This document shows positions 27,021 through 35,548 of a DNA stretch of 42,428 bases, one piece after another (the first letter of the stretch is position 1; every line of letters starts with the position of its first letter). The notes under the pieces are model-generated. The model saw only the letters and a list, made by a program, of their open reading frames with translations. It did not search any database and was not told the origin of the DNA. A program made the position numbers and the translations under genes. The stretch comes from Desulfobulbus propionicus (lineage in GTDB: Bacteria > Desulfobacterota > Dissulfuribacteria > Dissulfuribacterales > DYOW01). The stretch spans positions 1 to 42,428 of the forward strand of contig DYOW01000009.1 of assembly GCA_020720325.1 (NCBI GenBank), in the 5' to 3' direction.

Positions 27021-27431
27021 TTAATCGCAGGTTAATTGTTCATCAACAACCCTTCCGTTTTCAAAGGTTTTTACAAGAACGCATCTGTCTCCCTGGTAGC
27101 GGTTTCTTGGCGCAGCCTCAACCCTCTGCCAGCCGCCATTGTCTGTTTGTCTTTCATAACTTACAGGTCTTCCATTGCTTCTTGCTTCATTTGCAGCCCT
27201 TTTGGAAACCTCAGCCATTGATGCTCCTGCAACAGCTCCAAGGGCTCCTCCTATCATTGCGCCTCTCCATGGATTGCTTCTGTCAATAAGCGCGCCTGCA
27301 ACGCCTCCTATTACGGCTCCAGCTCCTGCGCCTTCATAATTTGACTGAGTTGGAGCACACGCTACAATAGTAGAAGTAAGTGAAATTGCAGTGATAATTG
27401 CAATAAAATTTTTCTTATAATTAGTAAACAT
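27021..27431 (-). CDS. Glycine-zipper outer-membrane lipoprotein
   Basis: A 136-aa small lipoprotein. The signal peptide ends in TIVAC, giving a lipidated Cys near residue 25. Residues about 34-75 form a glycine zipper (GAGAGAVIGGVAGALI then GAMIGGALGAVAGASM), two hairpin membrane segments like those of 17-kDa surface-antigen or SlyB-type proteins. The C-terminal region has WQRVEAAPRN, a Cys pair and DEQLTCD. The RBS AAAAGGAG precedes the ATG. The role is probably envelope integrity; no specific function can be assigned. Confidence 0.82.
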   Translation of the reverse strand: MFTNYKKNFIAIITAISLTSTIVACAPTQSNYEGAGAGAVIGGVAGALIDRSNPWRGAMIGGALGAVAGASMAEVSKRAANEARSNGRPVSYERQTDNGGWQRVEAAPRNRYQGDRCVLVKTFENGRVVDEQLTCD

Positions 27432-27615
27432 TTTTTTCTCCTTTTAGTTTTTAAAATGTAAAATAATATTATACATCAAAAATTATGACTTAAAATAATA
27501 ATGTTTGTTTAATAAAAAGGGTCAAAATCATATTTTCTATAGTTTTAAAAGAATTATTTTATAGATAAAATAAGTATGATACAATGAAAAGCAAGAAAAC
27601 AAGATAGCAGGTTAA

Positions 27616-28455
27616 ATGGAAGTAAAAATAGCTAAAATAGCAGGATTTTGTATGGGAGTGAGAAAGGCAATGGATATAGCGCTTTCCTGCGCCCAAACAA
27701 CCCAAAAACCTATATACACCTTTGGACCCCTTATTCATAATCCGTCAGCTCTTGATTTATTAGCATCTAAAGACATAGAAATTCTGAAACATGTCCCTCA
27801 GAGTGGAAACGGAGCTGTAATAATCAGAGCGCATGGTGTCCCGCCTGAAACAAAAATGCAACTTAAATACGCTGGTTTTTATATAATTGACGCAACATGC
27901 ACAAGGGTGATAAAGGTGCAGATGCTGGTGAGGCATTATGCCAAAAAAGGCTTTCACTGCCTTGTGATAGGAGATGAAGGTCACCCTGAAGTAATTGGTA
28001 TTATGGGCTATGGAGGAGAAAAGGCAATACTTGTAAGCAACGAGGAAGAATTAAAGAAAATAGACGCTTTAAATCTGAAGGATTATATAATTGTTGCCCA
28101 GACCACACAAGATTATGAAAGATACGACAAATGGTGTAATGAAATAACCGCAAGATTTCCGGGAGGCAGGATTTTTCATACAATTTGTGATTCCACTCAT
28201 AAAAGACAAAGAGAGGCAAAAAGGCTTGCAGATGAGGTTGATATGGTGGTTGTAGTTGGAGGCAAAAAAAGCGCCAATACAAAAAGACTTGCTGAAATTG
28301 TTCATGAATCCGGAAAGGAAGCCCTTGCAGTGGAGGATGAAAGGGATTTGGATTTGGAGCGACTTAAAAAATTTAATAAAATAGGTATAACAGCCGGCGC
28401 CTCTACACCTGAGTGGATAATTAACAGGATTGTGGAAAAAATAGGCTCTATTTAA
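27616..28455 (+). CDS. ispH: 4-hydroxy-3-methylbut-2-enyl diphosphate reductase IspH
   Basis: Last enzyme of the MEP isoprenoid pathway: reduces HMBPP to IPP and DMAPP using an iron-sulfur cluster. The 279-aa product keeps the three cluster cysteines: Cys12 in GFCMGVRKA, Cys95 in DATCTRV and Cys191 in TICDST. Also present are RAHGVPPE, VIGDEGHPEVIGIMG and ITAGASTPEWII. It opens the plus-strand run ispH-cbiG-cobJ-ldtD-mepK; cbiG follows after 69 bp, in which I see no cobalamin riboswitch. Confidence 0.97.
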   Translation: MEVKIAKIAGFCMGVRKAMDIALSCAQTTQKPIYTFGPLIHNPSALDLLASKDIEILKHVPQSGNGAVIIRAHGVPPETKMQLKYAGFYIIDATCTRVIKVQMLVRHYAKKGFHCLVIGDEGHPEVIGIMGYGGEKAILVSNEEELKKIDALNLKDYIIVAQTTQDYERYDKWCNEITARFPGGRIFHTICDSTHKRQREAKRLADEVDMVVVVGGKKSANTKRLAEIVHESGKEALAVEDERDLDLERLKKFNKIGITAGASTPEWIINRIVEKIGSI

Positions 28456-28524
28456 TGATAATTTTTGATTTCTATTTAGAATTTATAATTTGAAAATAAA
28501 TAAAAAAAATAAGCTGTACCAGAA

Positions 28525-29574
28525 ATGATAATTTGCGCATTAACACCTGGCGGGGTTAAACTTGCCATTAACATAGCCCGAAAAATCAATCAAACACAAA
28601 TTTATTTGCCTGTTAAATTAAAAAATATAATTTTTGAAAACAATTACATATTGTTTTTTGATGATTTTGATGAAATAATAAAAAATGCCTTTGAAAAAAA
28701 AATTCCACTTGTATTTATAATGGCAACAGGTATTGTTGTTAGAAAAATATGTCCCTGCTTAATGGGCAAAGAAAAAGACCCGCCAGTTATAGTAATGGAT
28801 GAAAAAGGCAAGTTTGTAATCAGTCTGATTTCAGGGCATCTTGGCGGCGCTAATGAACTGGCAAAAAAAATTTCCGTTATTACCGGCGGTGAGGCAGTAA
28901 TTACCACCGCAACTGATGTAAACAGCCTTCCTGCCATTGATAATATAGCAAAAAAAAATAATCTGATTATTGAAAATATTGATGCTATTAAGGTTATTAA
29001 TTATGCGATACTAACGGATAATAAGATAAATCTTGTTGATATTGGGAGAGTTATAGAAGAATCTGATAAAAATTTTATCAAAACCGATTTTAAGACCGCA
29101 TTAACAAGCGCTTTGCCAACGGTTTATATTTCGTTTTATATGCCTTTTGACAAAAGTGATAAAATCCCTGCTAACTGGCTTTTTTTACGGCCTAAAAATC
29201 TTATTATCGGCGTTGGATGCAACCGTTGCGCCTCAAAAAATGAGATAATTGATTTTATATATGAAATTTTTAGTAAACACAGGTTATCACTGCTTTCATT
29301 AAAAAAAATTGCCTCTATTGATGCAAAAATGGATGAAACAGGGATTATTGACACAGCAAAACAATTTGGAGTTAATATAGAATGGTACTCAAAAGAAAGA
29401 TTATCCGGGGTGAAGGTTCCAAACCCATCGGAAACAGTGATGAAAAACATGGGGACACCCACAGTATCCGAGGCAGCGGCGCTGATTGCCTCAAAGAACA
29501 CAAGATTACTTGTGACAAAACAGAAAAAGGGCAATGTGACAATCGCGGTTGCAAGGGAAGCATATCAGTCATAG
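28525..29574 (+). CDS. cbiG: Cobalt-precorrin 5A hydrolase CbiG
   Basis: Opens the lactone ring of cobalt-precorrin 5A and releases acetaldehyde, a step of the oxygen-independent cobalamin route. In this 349-aa protein the central conserved part has ATGIVVRKICPCLMGKEKDPP, ISLISGHLGGANELA and TTATDVN. The C-terminal domain has IIGVGCNRCAS, SIDAKMDETGI, and ends with GNVTIAVAREAYQ, a normal family ending. The reading frame overlaps that of cobJ at its 3' end. Other cobalamin genes besides cobJ are not in the window. Confidence 0.94.
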   Translation: MIICALTPGGVKLAINIARKINQTQIYLPVKLKNIIFENNYILFFDDFDEIIKNAFEKKIPLVFIMATGIVVRKICPCLMGKEKDPPVIVMDEKGKFVISLISGHLGGANELAKKISVITGGEAVITTATDVNSLPAIDNIAKKNNLIIENIDAIKVINYAILTDNKINLVDIGRVIEESDKNFIKTDFKTALTSALPTVYISFYMPFDKSDKIPANWLFLRPKNLIIGVGCNRCASKNEIIDFIYEIFSKHRLSLLSLKKIASIDAKMDETGIIDTAKQFGVNIEWYSKERLSGVKVPNPSETVMKNMGTPTVSEAAALIASKNTRLLVTKQKKGNVTIAVAREAYQS

Positions 29575-30332
29575 GCACAGGGCCGGGTTTTGTGGAATAT
29601 ATGACACAGGCCGCAGTTAATGCCATAGAAAAATCCCGGATTATTATAGGATATAAGACATATCTTGATTGTATTGAAGAACTTATAAAAGACAAGGAAG
29701 TCATTGATTCAGGCATGAGACAGGAGGTTGACCGCTCTAAAAAAGCAGTTGAGCTTGCGATATCCGGAAGGCAAGTGGCTATGATTTCAGGCGGGGATTC
29801 CGGTATTTACGGCATGGCAGGTTTAATTTTTGAGATTTGTAAAGAACAGGGGTTAAAGATTTGGAATAAAAACAACCCAATAAAAGACTATGACATATCT
29901 GTTGAAGTTATTCCGGGAATTCCTGCCTTTGTTGCCGCCTCATCCCTTCTTGGCGCCCCACTTATGCATGATTTTGCATCAGTTTCTCTTAGCGATCTGC
30001 TTACACCATGGGAAACAATAGAAAAAAAGCTAAAAAATGCGGCTGAGGCAGATTTCATAATTGCCATTTACAATCCGAAAAGCATTAAAAGGGACTGGCA
30101 ATTAAAACAGGCAATTGATATAATTTCTGCATATCGGGACGGGTTAACTCCTGCTGGCATTGTAAAAAAAGCAATGAGACCTGGTCAGGAGATAATAATA
30201 ACTTCATTAAATGAAATAATTAATATTGATATTGATATGCAGACTGTTATAATGATTGGAAATTCTCAAACATATATATATGATAGCCATATTATCACGC
30301 CAAGGGGTTACCAAAACAAATATGAATATTAA
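29382..30332 (+). CDS. cobJ: Precorrin-3B C17-methyltransferase (CobJ/CbiH), start unclear
   Basis: SAM-dependent methylase that contracts the corrin ring. Conserved sequence begins at about 29559 with SISVIGTGPGF, then IIIGYKTYLDCI, MISGGDSGIYGMAG, EVIPGIPAFVAASSLLGAP and AIYNPKS, all typical. No ATG, GTG or TTG exists close before 29559. The nearest in-frame ATG is at 29382, with a weak GGAG 10 nt upstream; it would add about 59 residues of unfamiliar sequence and overlap cbiG by 193 nt. Starting at GTG 29592 or ATG 29601 would remove the GTGPG motif. A non-AUG start, coupled reinitiation or a frameshifted fusion with CbiG are the alternatives. The 3' end overlaps the transpeptidase gene by 11 nt. 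Confidence 0.85.
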   Translation: MVLKRKIIRGEGSKPIGNSDEKHGDTHSIRGSGADCLKEHKITCDKTEKGQCDNRGCKGSISVIGTGPGFVEYMTQAAVNAIEKSRIIIGYKTYLDCIEELIKDKEVIDSGMRQEVDRSKKAVELAISGRQVAMISGGDSGIYGMAGLIFEICKEQGLKIWNKNNPIKDYDISVEVIPGIPAFVAASSLLGAPLMHDFASVSLSDLLTPWETIEKKLKNAAEADFIIAIYNPKSIKRDWQLKQAIDIISAYRDGLTPAGIVKKAMRPGQEIIITSLNEIINIDIDMQTVIMIGNSQTYIYDSHIITPRGYQNKYEY

Positions 30333-32031
30333 GAAAAAAAACTTTTTTCTGATAATTTTATCATTTTTTTTATTTTTTAGTGATTCTTTTCAGTCAGCCG
30401 CATCTGAAACCAGTATTGATATTTCAGTCCGTATCAAAGATATTGTAAATGATAATACAACCTTGCAGTGTTACAGCGGTTTTTTATGCAATGCGCAACA
30501 CTTAAGAAAATTGTATGAATCCAATAATTATCAGCCATTATGGATAAAAAATGGCAAAGTTTCTGATAATGCCGTCAATTTTTTAAAATTTATAGATAAA
30601 ATAAGTGATGAAGGGCTAAATCCACAGCACTATAACCATAATCTCATTACAGAATTGATAAAAACAGCGGAAAAAAACAATTCTATCGATGAATTTGCCT
30701 TTCTTGATATGTCATTAAGCAGCTCTTTTTTAAGTCTTTCTTCCCATCTTATTTCCGGAAGGATTAATCCAAGGGTAATCTATGGCTCATGGACATTAAA
30801 ATCATCAGAGACTGATGCCGGACCCCTTCTTCTTGATACCATTACATCCGGTGGAAATGTCACAGAAGTATTAAGGGGAATGATACATAAAGACCCTCAC
30901 TATCTGAGTCTTAAATCATATTTAAAAAAATATCGTGAAATTGCAAAAAATAACGGCTGGGAAAAGTTCGGAGAGTCTCCAAGGCTTGAAAAGGGGATGA
31001 ACCATAAAAAAGTGGAGACTTTAAGACAGATTTTATATACTACAGGCGACTTCACAAGCGCTAATCTTTTAAGCCCTGTGTTTGATAATGATTTGGAAAA
31101 AGCGCTTATAAAATTTCAGACAAGGCATGGTCTTAGCCCTGACGGACAGGTTGGGCAACAAACAGCCACAGCGCTTAACATGCCTGTTGAAGCAAGAATC
31201 AAACAGATAGAGCTTAATATGGAAAGCTGGAGATGGCTGCCAAGGGAACTTGGAGAAAAATATCTTATTATAAATATTGCAAATTTTGAACTTGAACTTT
31301 TTGAAAAAGGAAATAAGATAATGCAAATGAAAACAGTGGTGGGAAAACCTTACAGGATGACACCGGTTTTCAGTAGCGAAATAAATCAGATTGTATTAAA
31401 CCCCCACTGGCATGTGCCAAGGTCTATTGCTGTAAATGACATTCTTCCTGATATAAAAAATAATTTAAATACTATTTCCAAAAAAAGATTAAAGGTTTAT
31501 GCAAGGAATAAAAACGGTGTTTCAGAGATAAATCCAAATGAAGCGGATTGGTCACAAATCAACAAAAGAAATTTTAACTATTATTTTGTACAGCCTCCAG
31601 GGGACTTTAATGCCCTTGGAAGGATAAAATTTAATCTCCCCAATGAATTTGATGTTTACCTTCACGGAACCTCGCAAAAAAATCTTTTTTTAAAAAATAA
31701 AAGGGATTTCAGCTCAGGATGCGTAAGGCTTGAAGATCCCCTTGCGCTTGCCTTGTATCTCCTGAAAGACGACGCAAGGTGGTCAAAGGAAAAGATTGAA
31801 AAAATAATCCAACAGGGAAATACAGCTAGCATTAATATAGCCCATTCGCTTCCGGCACATTTTCTTTACTGGACTGCCTGGGTTGACGAAAAAGATAATA
31901 TACATTTCAGGGAAGATATATATAACAGAGAAGAATTAATGGAAAAAATATTGCAAGATTATATAAAACGTGATAAAAAGAATATGGCATTAAATTTAGG
32001 CATTAAGAGGGAGGTTAACGCTATAAAATGA
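30322..32031 (+). CDS. L,D-transpeptidase, YcbB/LdtD-like
   Basis: Periplasmic 569-aa enzyme that makes 3-3 crosslinks in peptidoglycan. I place the start at ATG 30322 because a signal peptide follows at once (KKKNFFLIILSFFLFF, cleavage likely near SAAS); upstream in-frame ATGs lie inside cobJ. After a YcbB-type N-terminal domain (about 50-220), a peptidoglycan-binding module (about 225-295, KFQTRHGLSPDGQVGQQTA) and the YkuD catalytic domain (about 300-500) follow. The nucleophile is Cys467 in SSGCVRLEDP, with the partner His in YLHGTS. The mepK-like gene overlaps by 4 nt, as in the E. coli ldtD-mepK pairing. Confidence 0.93.
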   Translation: MNIKKKNFFLIILSFFLFFSDSFQSAASETSIDISVRIKDIVNDNTTLQCYSGFLCNAQHLRKLYESNNYQPLWIKNGKVSDNAVNFLKFIDKISDEGLNPQHYNHNLITELIKTAEKNNSIDEFAFLDMSLSSSFLSLSSHLISGRINPRVIYGSWTLKSSETDAGPLLLDTITSGGNVTEVLRGMIHKDPHYLSLKSYLKKYREIAKNNGWEKFGESPRLEKGMNHKKVETLRQILYTTGDFTSANLLSPVFDNDLEKALIKFQTRHGLSPDGQVGQQTATALNMPVEARIKQIELNMESWRWLPRELGEKYLIINIANFELELFEKGNKIMQMKTVVGKPYRMTPVFSSEINQIVLNPHWHVPRSIAVNDILPDIKNNLNTISKKRLKVYARNKNGVSEINPNEADWSQINKRNFNYYFVQPPGDFNALGRIKFNLPNEFDVYLHGTSQKNLFLKNKRDFSSGCVRLEDPLALALYLLKDDARWSKEKIEKIIQQGNTASINIAHSLPAHFLYWTAWVDEKDNIHFREDIYNREELMEKILQDYIKRDKKNMALNLGIKREVNAIK

Positions 32032-32585
32032 CATGCAATCTGGACAGAAGAAATTTTTTAAAAATGGGTTTGGGAATTCTGGGATGTGCTCTGATACCTG
32101 AAGAACTTTTGGCAGCTCCGGCAAAACTAAGAAAAAAGCTTGAAGTAAAGACTCTTAATTTTTACAACCTTCATACTGAAGAGAAATTATCTGTGAATTA
32201 CTGGGTAAACGGCCAATATGTCAGGCAGGCTCTTAAAAAAATAAATTTTATTTTCAGAGATCACAGGGCAAATATCTCAAAGCCCATTGACACTGAGCTT
32301 TTAGACCTTTTATTTACAATGAAAAAAGGATTAAAAATAAAAGAGCCTTTCAGGATAATTTCAGGCTACAGAGCTCCCTTAACCAATGAAATGCTTGCTC
32401 AGAACAGTGACGGAGTCGCTAAAAACAGCTATCACTTAAAAGGTATGGCTGTTGATATAAGCCTTGAGGGTATGAACCTTAAAAAGATCAGTGACTTCGC
32501 TATGAAGCTTGAAAAAGGCGGTGTTGGCTACTACCCGCAATCAAATTTTGTGCATCTTGATGTGGGTCCTGTAAGACACTGGTAG
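32028..32585 (+). CDS. Murein endopeptidase, MepK/YcbK-like (peptidase M15, DUF882)
   Basis: A 185-aa exported zinc peptidase. The N-terminus is a twin-arginine signal: DRRNFLKMG followed by a hydrophobic core and cleavage near LLAAP. The M15 domain has ISGYRAPLTNEML, the zinc ligands in SYHLKGMAVDIS, and FVHLDVGPVRHW at the end. In E. coli MepK cleaves mDAP-mDAP (3-3) crosslinks, the opposite of LdtD activity. Here the ATG overlaps the transpeptidase stop (ATGA, 32028-32031), so the two would be made together. It converges on the RodZ-like gene with a 7-bp gap. Confidence 0.92.
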   Translation: MTCNLDRRNFLKMGLGILGCALIPEELLAAPAKLRKKLEVKTLNFYNLHTEEKLSVNYWVNGQYVRQALKKINFIFRDHRANISKPIDTELLDLLFTMKKGLKIKEPFRIISGYRAPLTNEMLAQNSDGVAKNSYHLKGMAVDISLEGMNLKKISDFAMKLEKGGVGYYPQSNFVHLDVGPVRHW

Positions 32586-32592
32586 GGGTTGG

Positions 32593-33021
32593 TTAAAAAT
32601 AAAAAAGATAGATAATTCCGCCCAAAAGGATAATAATTAATAAACTAATTACGATCCACTGGAAAAAATTGAAACCCTCATCTTCTTTTTCAAAATTATA
32701 GTTATGTATTGGTTCGGGCTTTTTATTTTCTGTTTTTTTTACTGATTCTTCATACTTTTTTAGAATTTCATCAGGATCAAGCCCTAAAAACTTTGCATAG
32801 TTTTTTATAAATCCTTTTGTGTAGATTTCAGCGGAGAACATATCCCAGTTATCTTCTTCAATGGCTTCTAAATAAAGTTTTGTTATTTTTGTAGCTTCTA
32901 CAACCTGGTTTAATGTAATTTTTTTTGCTTCACGCTGGGATTTCAGGTAAAGACCCGGGGAAAAGGTCGCGTTCTGTTCCTGTTCTGGTTCAAAATTTTC
33001 TTTTTTCTTGTTGGATGGCAT
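32593..33021 (-). CDS. RodZ-like helix-turn-helix membrane protein
   Basis: A 142-aa protein with a cytoplasmic HTH_25-type domain at about 20-90 (LYLKSQREAKKITLNQVVEATKI, FIKNYAKFLGLDPDEIL), a charged linker and one TM helix at about 118-140 (FFQWIVISLLIIILLGGIIYL). The order matches the N-terminal half of RodZ, the MreB-binding shape factor, but the periplasmic domain is missing, so it is a short form. It starts 2 bp after the SurA-like gene and is probably co-transcribed. Whether it binds MreB or DNA is unknown. Confidence 0.83.
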   Translation of the reverse strand: MPSNKKKENFEPEQEQNATFSPGLYLKSQREAKKITLNQVVEATKITKLYLEAIEEDNWDMFSAEIYTKGFIKNYAKFLGLDPDEILKKYEESVKKTENKKPEPIHNYNFEKEDEGFNFFQWIVISLLIIILLGGIIYLFYF

Positions 33022-33023
33022 AA

Positions 33024-34004
33024 TTATAATAAAATCCTGATGCTTGATTTTGAGCGAAGTTCTTTAATCCAATCCTGAAATGTTTGGTTTAGTTTCTCTT
33101 TATAAAGGTGCTCCCTGATTTCATTTCTCTTCTGTTTATCAATATTGCTGATTTTTTTATCTTCTGAAGTCTTTTCTTTAAGCATGAAAATATAAAAACC
33201 ATCGTTGGTTTTAATTATATTGGTGGTTTCATTAACCTTCAAATGTGTCACTTCTTTTTTGATAAGAGGGGACATTTCTTCAATTTTAAATGCGCCGGCA
33301 ACTAAACCTTTGTCAGACGAGTTTTCATTATACAAATCAGAATAATTTTTTGCAACCTCAGAAAATTTTTGTCCTTTTTCAAGCTCTGTCTTTGCAAGAT
33401 TTATTTTTTTTTCGCAATCAGCAATATTATTGGGATTATTTGCATCTTTAATAATAACCGCTATCTGCTCAAGGATATAAATTTCTCCTTTTTCAATGGT
33501 CTTTTCAGGATTTTCCTTTTTAATAAAATTATCTATTTCTTCTTCGGAAACCACAACTTTGGCTTTTACAGCAAAATTTATAAGTTTTGACCGTAAAATT
33601 TGATTTTTTATATCTTTTTTGTAGTCATCCAAAGTTATGCCTTCCATGCCAAGTCTTTCTGCGAGTTGTTCCTTTGTAAGGGAATTTTGAAGAAGGATAT
33701 TATTTATTGCAAAATCCACATCTTCATCGCCAACCTTAATATTTCTTTTCTTTATCTCATTTTCAGCAATTTTTTCATCAATGATCTGGGGAAGAATCTG
33801 GTTATAAAGCGTCTGCATCTGCTGTTTGGAGGGTTTGGTGAGCAGATTTTTTTCAATTATAGGTTTAAGTTTTTCGTTAAGCTCAGACATGGTTATCACC
33901 TCATCATCAACAATAGCAACAATTCTGTCAATGGTTTCCGCAAAGGATGTCTGATTAAGACTTAAAAAAAAGATTGATAAAAAAGTTAAAAACAAAATAT
34001 TCAT
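33024..34004 (-). CDS. SurA-like periplasmic peptidyl-prolyl isomerase/chaperone
   Basis: A 326-aa exported protein. A signal peptide covers about 1-22 (cleavage near SFA). A SurA_N-like region (about 23-160) has DRIVAIVDDEVITMSELNE and QIIDEKIAENEIKKRNI, followed by a parvulin-type domain (about 170-285) with FSEVAKNYSDLY, GLVAGAFKIEEMSPLI and IIKTNDGFYIFMLKEK. There is only one parvulin domain, where E. coli SurA has two. It would assist outer-membrane protein folding. The upstream 126-bp gap to the divergent kinase gene should hold both promoters. Confidence 0.88.
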   Translation of the reverse strand: MNILFLTFLSIFFLSLNQTSFAETIDRIVAIVDDEVITMSELNEKLKPIIEKNLLTKPSKQQMQTLYNQILPQIIDEKIAENEIKKRNIKVGDEDVDFAINNILLQNSLTKEQLAERLGMEGITLDDYKKDIKNQILRSKLINFAVKAKVVVSEEEIDNFIKKENPEKTIEKGEIYILEQIAVIIKDANNPNNIADCEKKINLAKTELEKGQKFSEVAKNYSDLYNENSSDKGLVAGAFKIEEMSPLIKKEVTHLKVNETTNIIKTNDGFYIFMLKEKTSEDKKISNIDKQKRNEIREHLYKEKLNQTFQDWIKELRSKSSIRILL

Positions 34005-34130
34005 TCTAACACCAAATTAAATAATATCTTAAAAAATATTAATTTTTTTCATTTATGCTATTATACTCTTTTAAAATAAAAAAAAAACAAGACCGTAACA
34101 TTTTTTCGTCTTTTTATAAAAAATATATTA

Positions 34131-35465
34131 ATGCCATACCTGCAAAATCTTAAAATTAAGGGAGTTTATATCCACGAAATAGCTTATAAAGTGGCTATCG
34201 TAGTGATTCTTTTGCTTTTTTCAATACTTCTGATTTTTACGGCGGTTAACAGTTATATGTTATCCCTTAATGCATCACAGAATATTCTTGAGGGAAGGGC
34301 ATTGTCAATTTCTGTAAACATAAGGATTACCATTGAAAAACTTGGAATAAGACATGAAATTTTTCCGGAATTCATGGATAAAGATACTAATGGTGATATT
34401 GCATTTATTGCCCTTTATAATAAATCAGGAAAAACTGTTATGCATACCAATCCTCAAATGGTGAACAGACCTGTTGAGGATCAGGATTTTGAAGAATTTT
34501 TTGAAAAAGACCGCCCTCAAAAATATAAGATGAAACTTGCCACAGGTGAAAATGTCTTTGTTATGGATTTTCCAATGCAGTTTGACGCTGATATTAACAA
34601 TAAAAATAAGGATAAAGATAATAAATATTGTCTGAGGATAGCCCTTCATCCATCATTTTCAATGTTTATTTCAAGACAGGCATTTGCAGGAATGGTTTTT
34701 ATATTTATAAGCATCATTATCTTATGGTCACTTGCCTTTATGGTCTATCAGAATATGAAAAAAAGGGAAAGATTGAAGGTTTTGTTGAATGAAAAGCAAA
34801 GACTTGCCGCCCTTGGGGAAATGGCCTCTGTTCTTGCGCATGAAATAAGAAATCCTTTAAGCAGCATAAAAGGCTTTGCCCAGTTTCACCTTGAAAGGAC
34901 AGTTGATAAGATACTTTATGAAGATCTGAAGGTAATTGTTGAGGAAACAGGTAGGCTGGAAAGACTTACTTCAAACCTTCTTGATTATGCCCGTCCGCTA
35001 AAGTTATTTAAAAAAAGATTTTCGCTAAAATATTTATGTGAAATATTAAAAAAAGAACTTGGGGCTGTCCCTGTTGGCATCACAATGCACTTTGAATGTG
35101 AATTTGACGATATTTACGGGGACAGGGAGAAATTCCTTCAGATATTAATTAATCTAATTCATAATTCCATTTCAGCCCTTGAGGAAAAAGGCGGTGAAAT
35201 ATGGATTAGCGTGACAAAAAAAGAGGGGAAAATTTATATTAATGTTAGGGATAATGGCCCTGGCTTTGCCCAAAACATCCTTGAAAAAATCTTTGAGCCT
35301 TTTGTCACCACCAAGGCAAAGGGAGTGGGACTGGGACTTGCTATTGTTAAGAGACTCACAAGGGAAATGAACGGAGAGATTCACGCTGAAAATTTGGAGG
35401 AATGCGGGGCTTCGGTGACTATTATAATAAAGGATGAAGAAGAGCCGTTAAAGGAAGATGTGTGA
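34131..35465 (+). CDS. Membrane sensor histidine kinase (ZraS/NtrB-like)
   Basis: A 444-aa two-component kinase. TM1 is at about 17-42, a periplasmic sensor of about 140 residues follows, then TM2 at about 187-208. The dimerisation domain carries phospho-His237 in VLAHEIRNPLSSIKGFAQF. The ATPase domain has LINLIHNSISALEE, DNGPGF, FEPFVTTKAKGVGLGLAIVKRL. No response regulator is adjacent. No clear Shine-Dalgarno precedes the ATG at 34131. It lies 83 bp before the hdrA-type gene on the same strand, so it could sense a condition relevant to that module, but this is inference. Confidence 0.92.
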   Translation: MPYLQNLKIKGVYIHEIAYKVAIVVILLLFSILLIFTAVNSYMLSLNASQNILEGRALSISVNIRITIEKLGIRHEIFPEFMDKDTNGDIAFIALYNKSGKTVMHTNPQMVNRPVEDQDFEEFFEKDRPQKYKMKLATGENVFVMDFPMQFDADINNKNKDKDNKYCLRIALHPSFSMFISRQAFAGMVFIFISIIILWSLAFMVYQNMKKRERLKVLLNEKQRLAALGEMASVLAHEIRNPLSSIKGFAQFHLERTVDKILYEDLKVIVEETGRLERLTSNLLDYARPLKLFKKRFSLKYLCEILKKELGAVPVGITMHFECEFDDIYGDREKFLQILINLIHNSISALEEKGGEIWISVTKKEGKIYINVRDNGPGFAQNILEKIFEPFVTTKAKGVGLGLAIVKRLTREMNGEIHAENLEECGASVTIIIKDEEEPLKEDV

Positions 35466-35548
35466 TTTTTTAATTGTAAATGCATTTTTCCAATTTATAA
35501 TTATTTTATTAAGGATATGTTTTTTCAAATCTTTTTTCTTAGAGGTAT

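Noticed and set aside
28456-28524. Possible cobalamin riboswitch before cbiG
   Set aside because: Only 69 bp, AT-rich, with no B12-box-like sequence; too short for the element.
34005-34130. Sigma-54 promoter before the sensor kinase gene
   Set aside because: No TGGCAC-N5-TTGCA-like pair; only AT-rich -10-like hexamers such as TATTAT.
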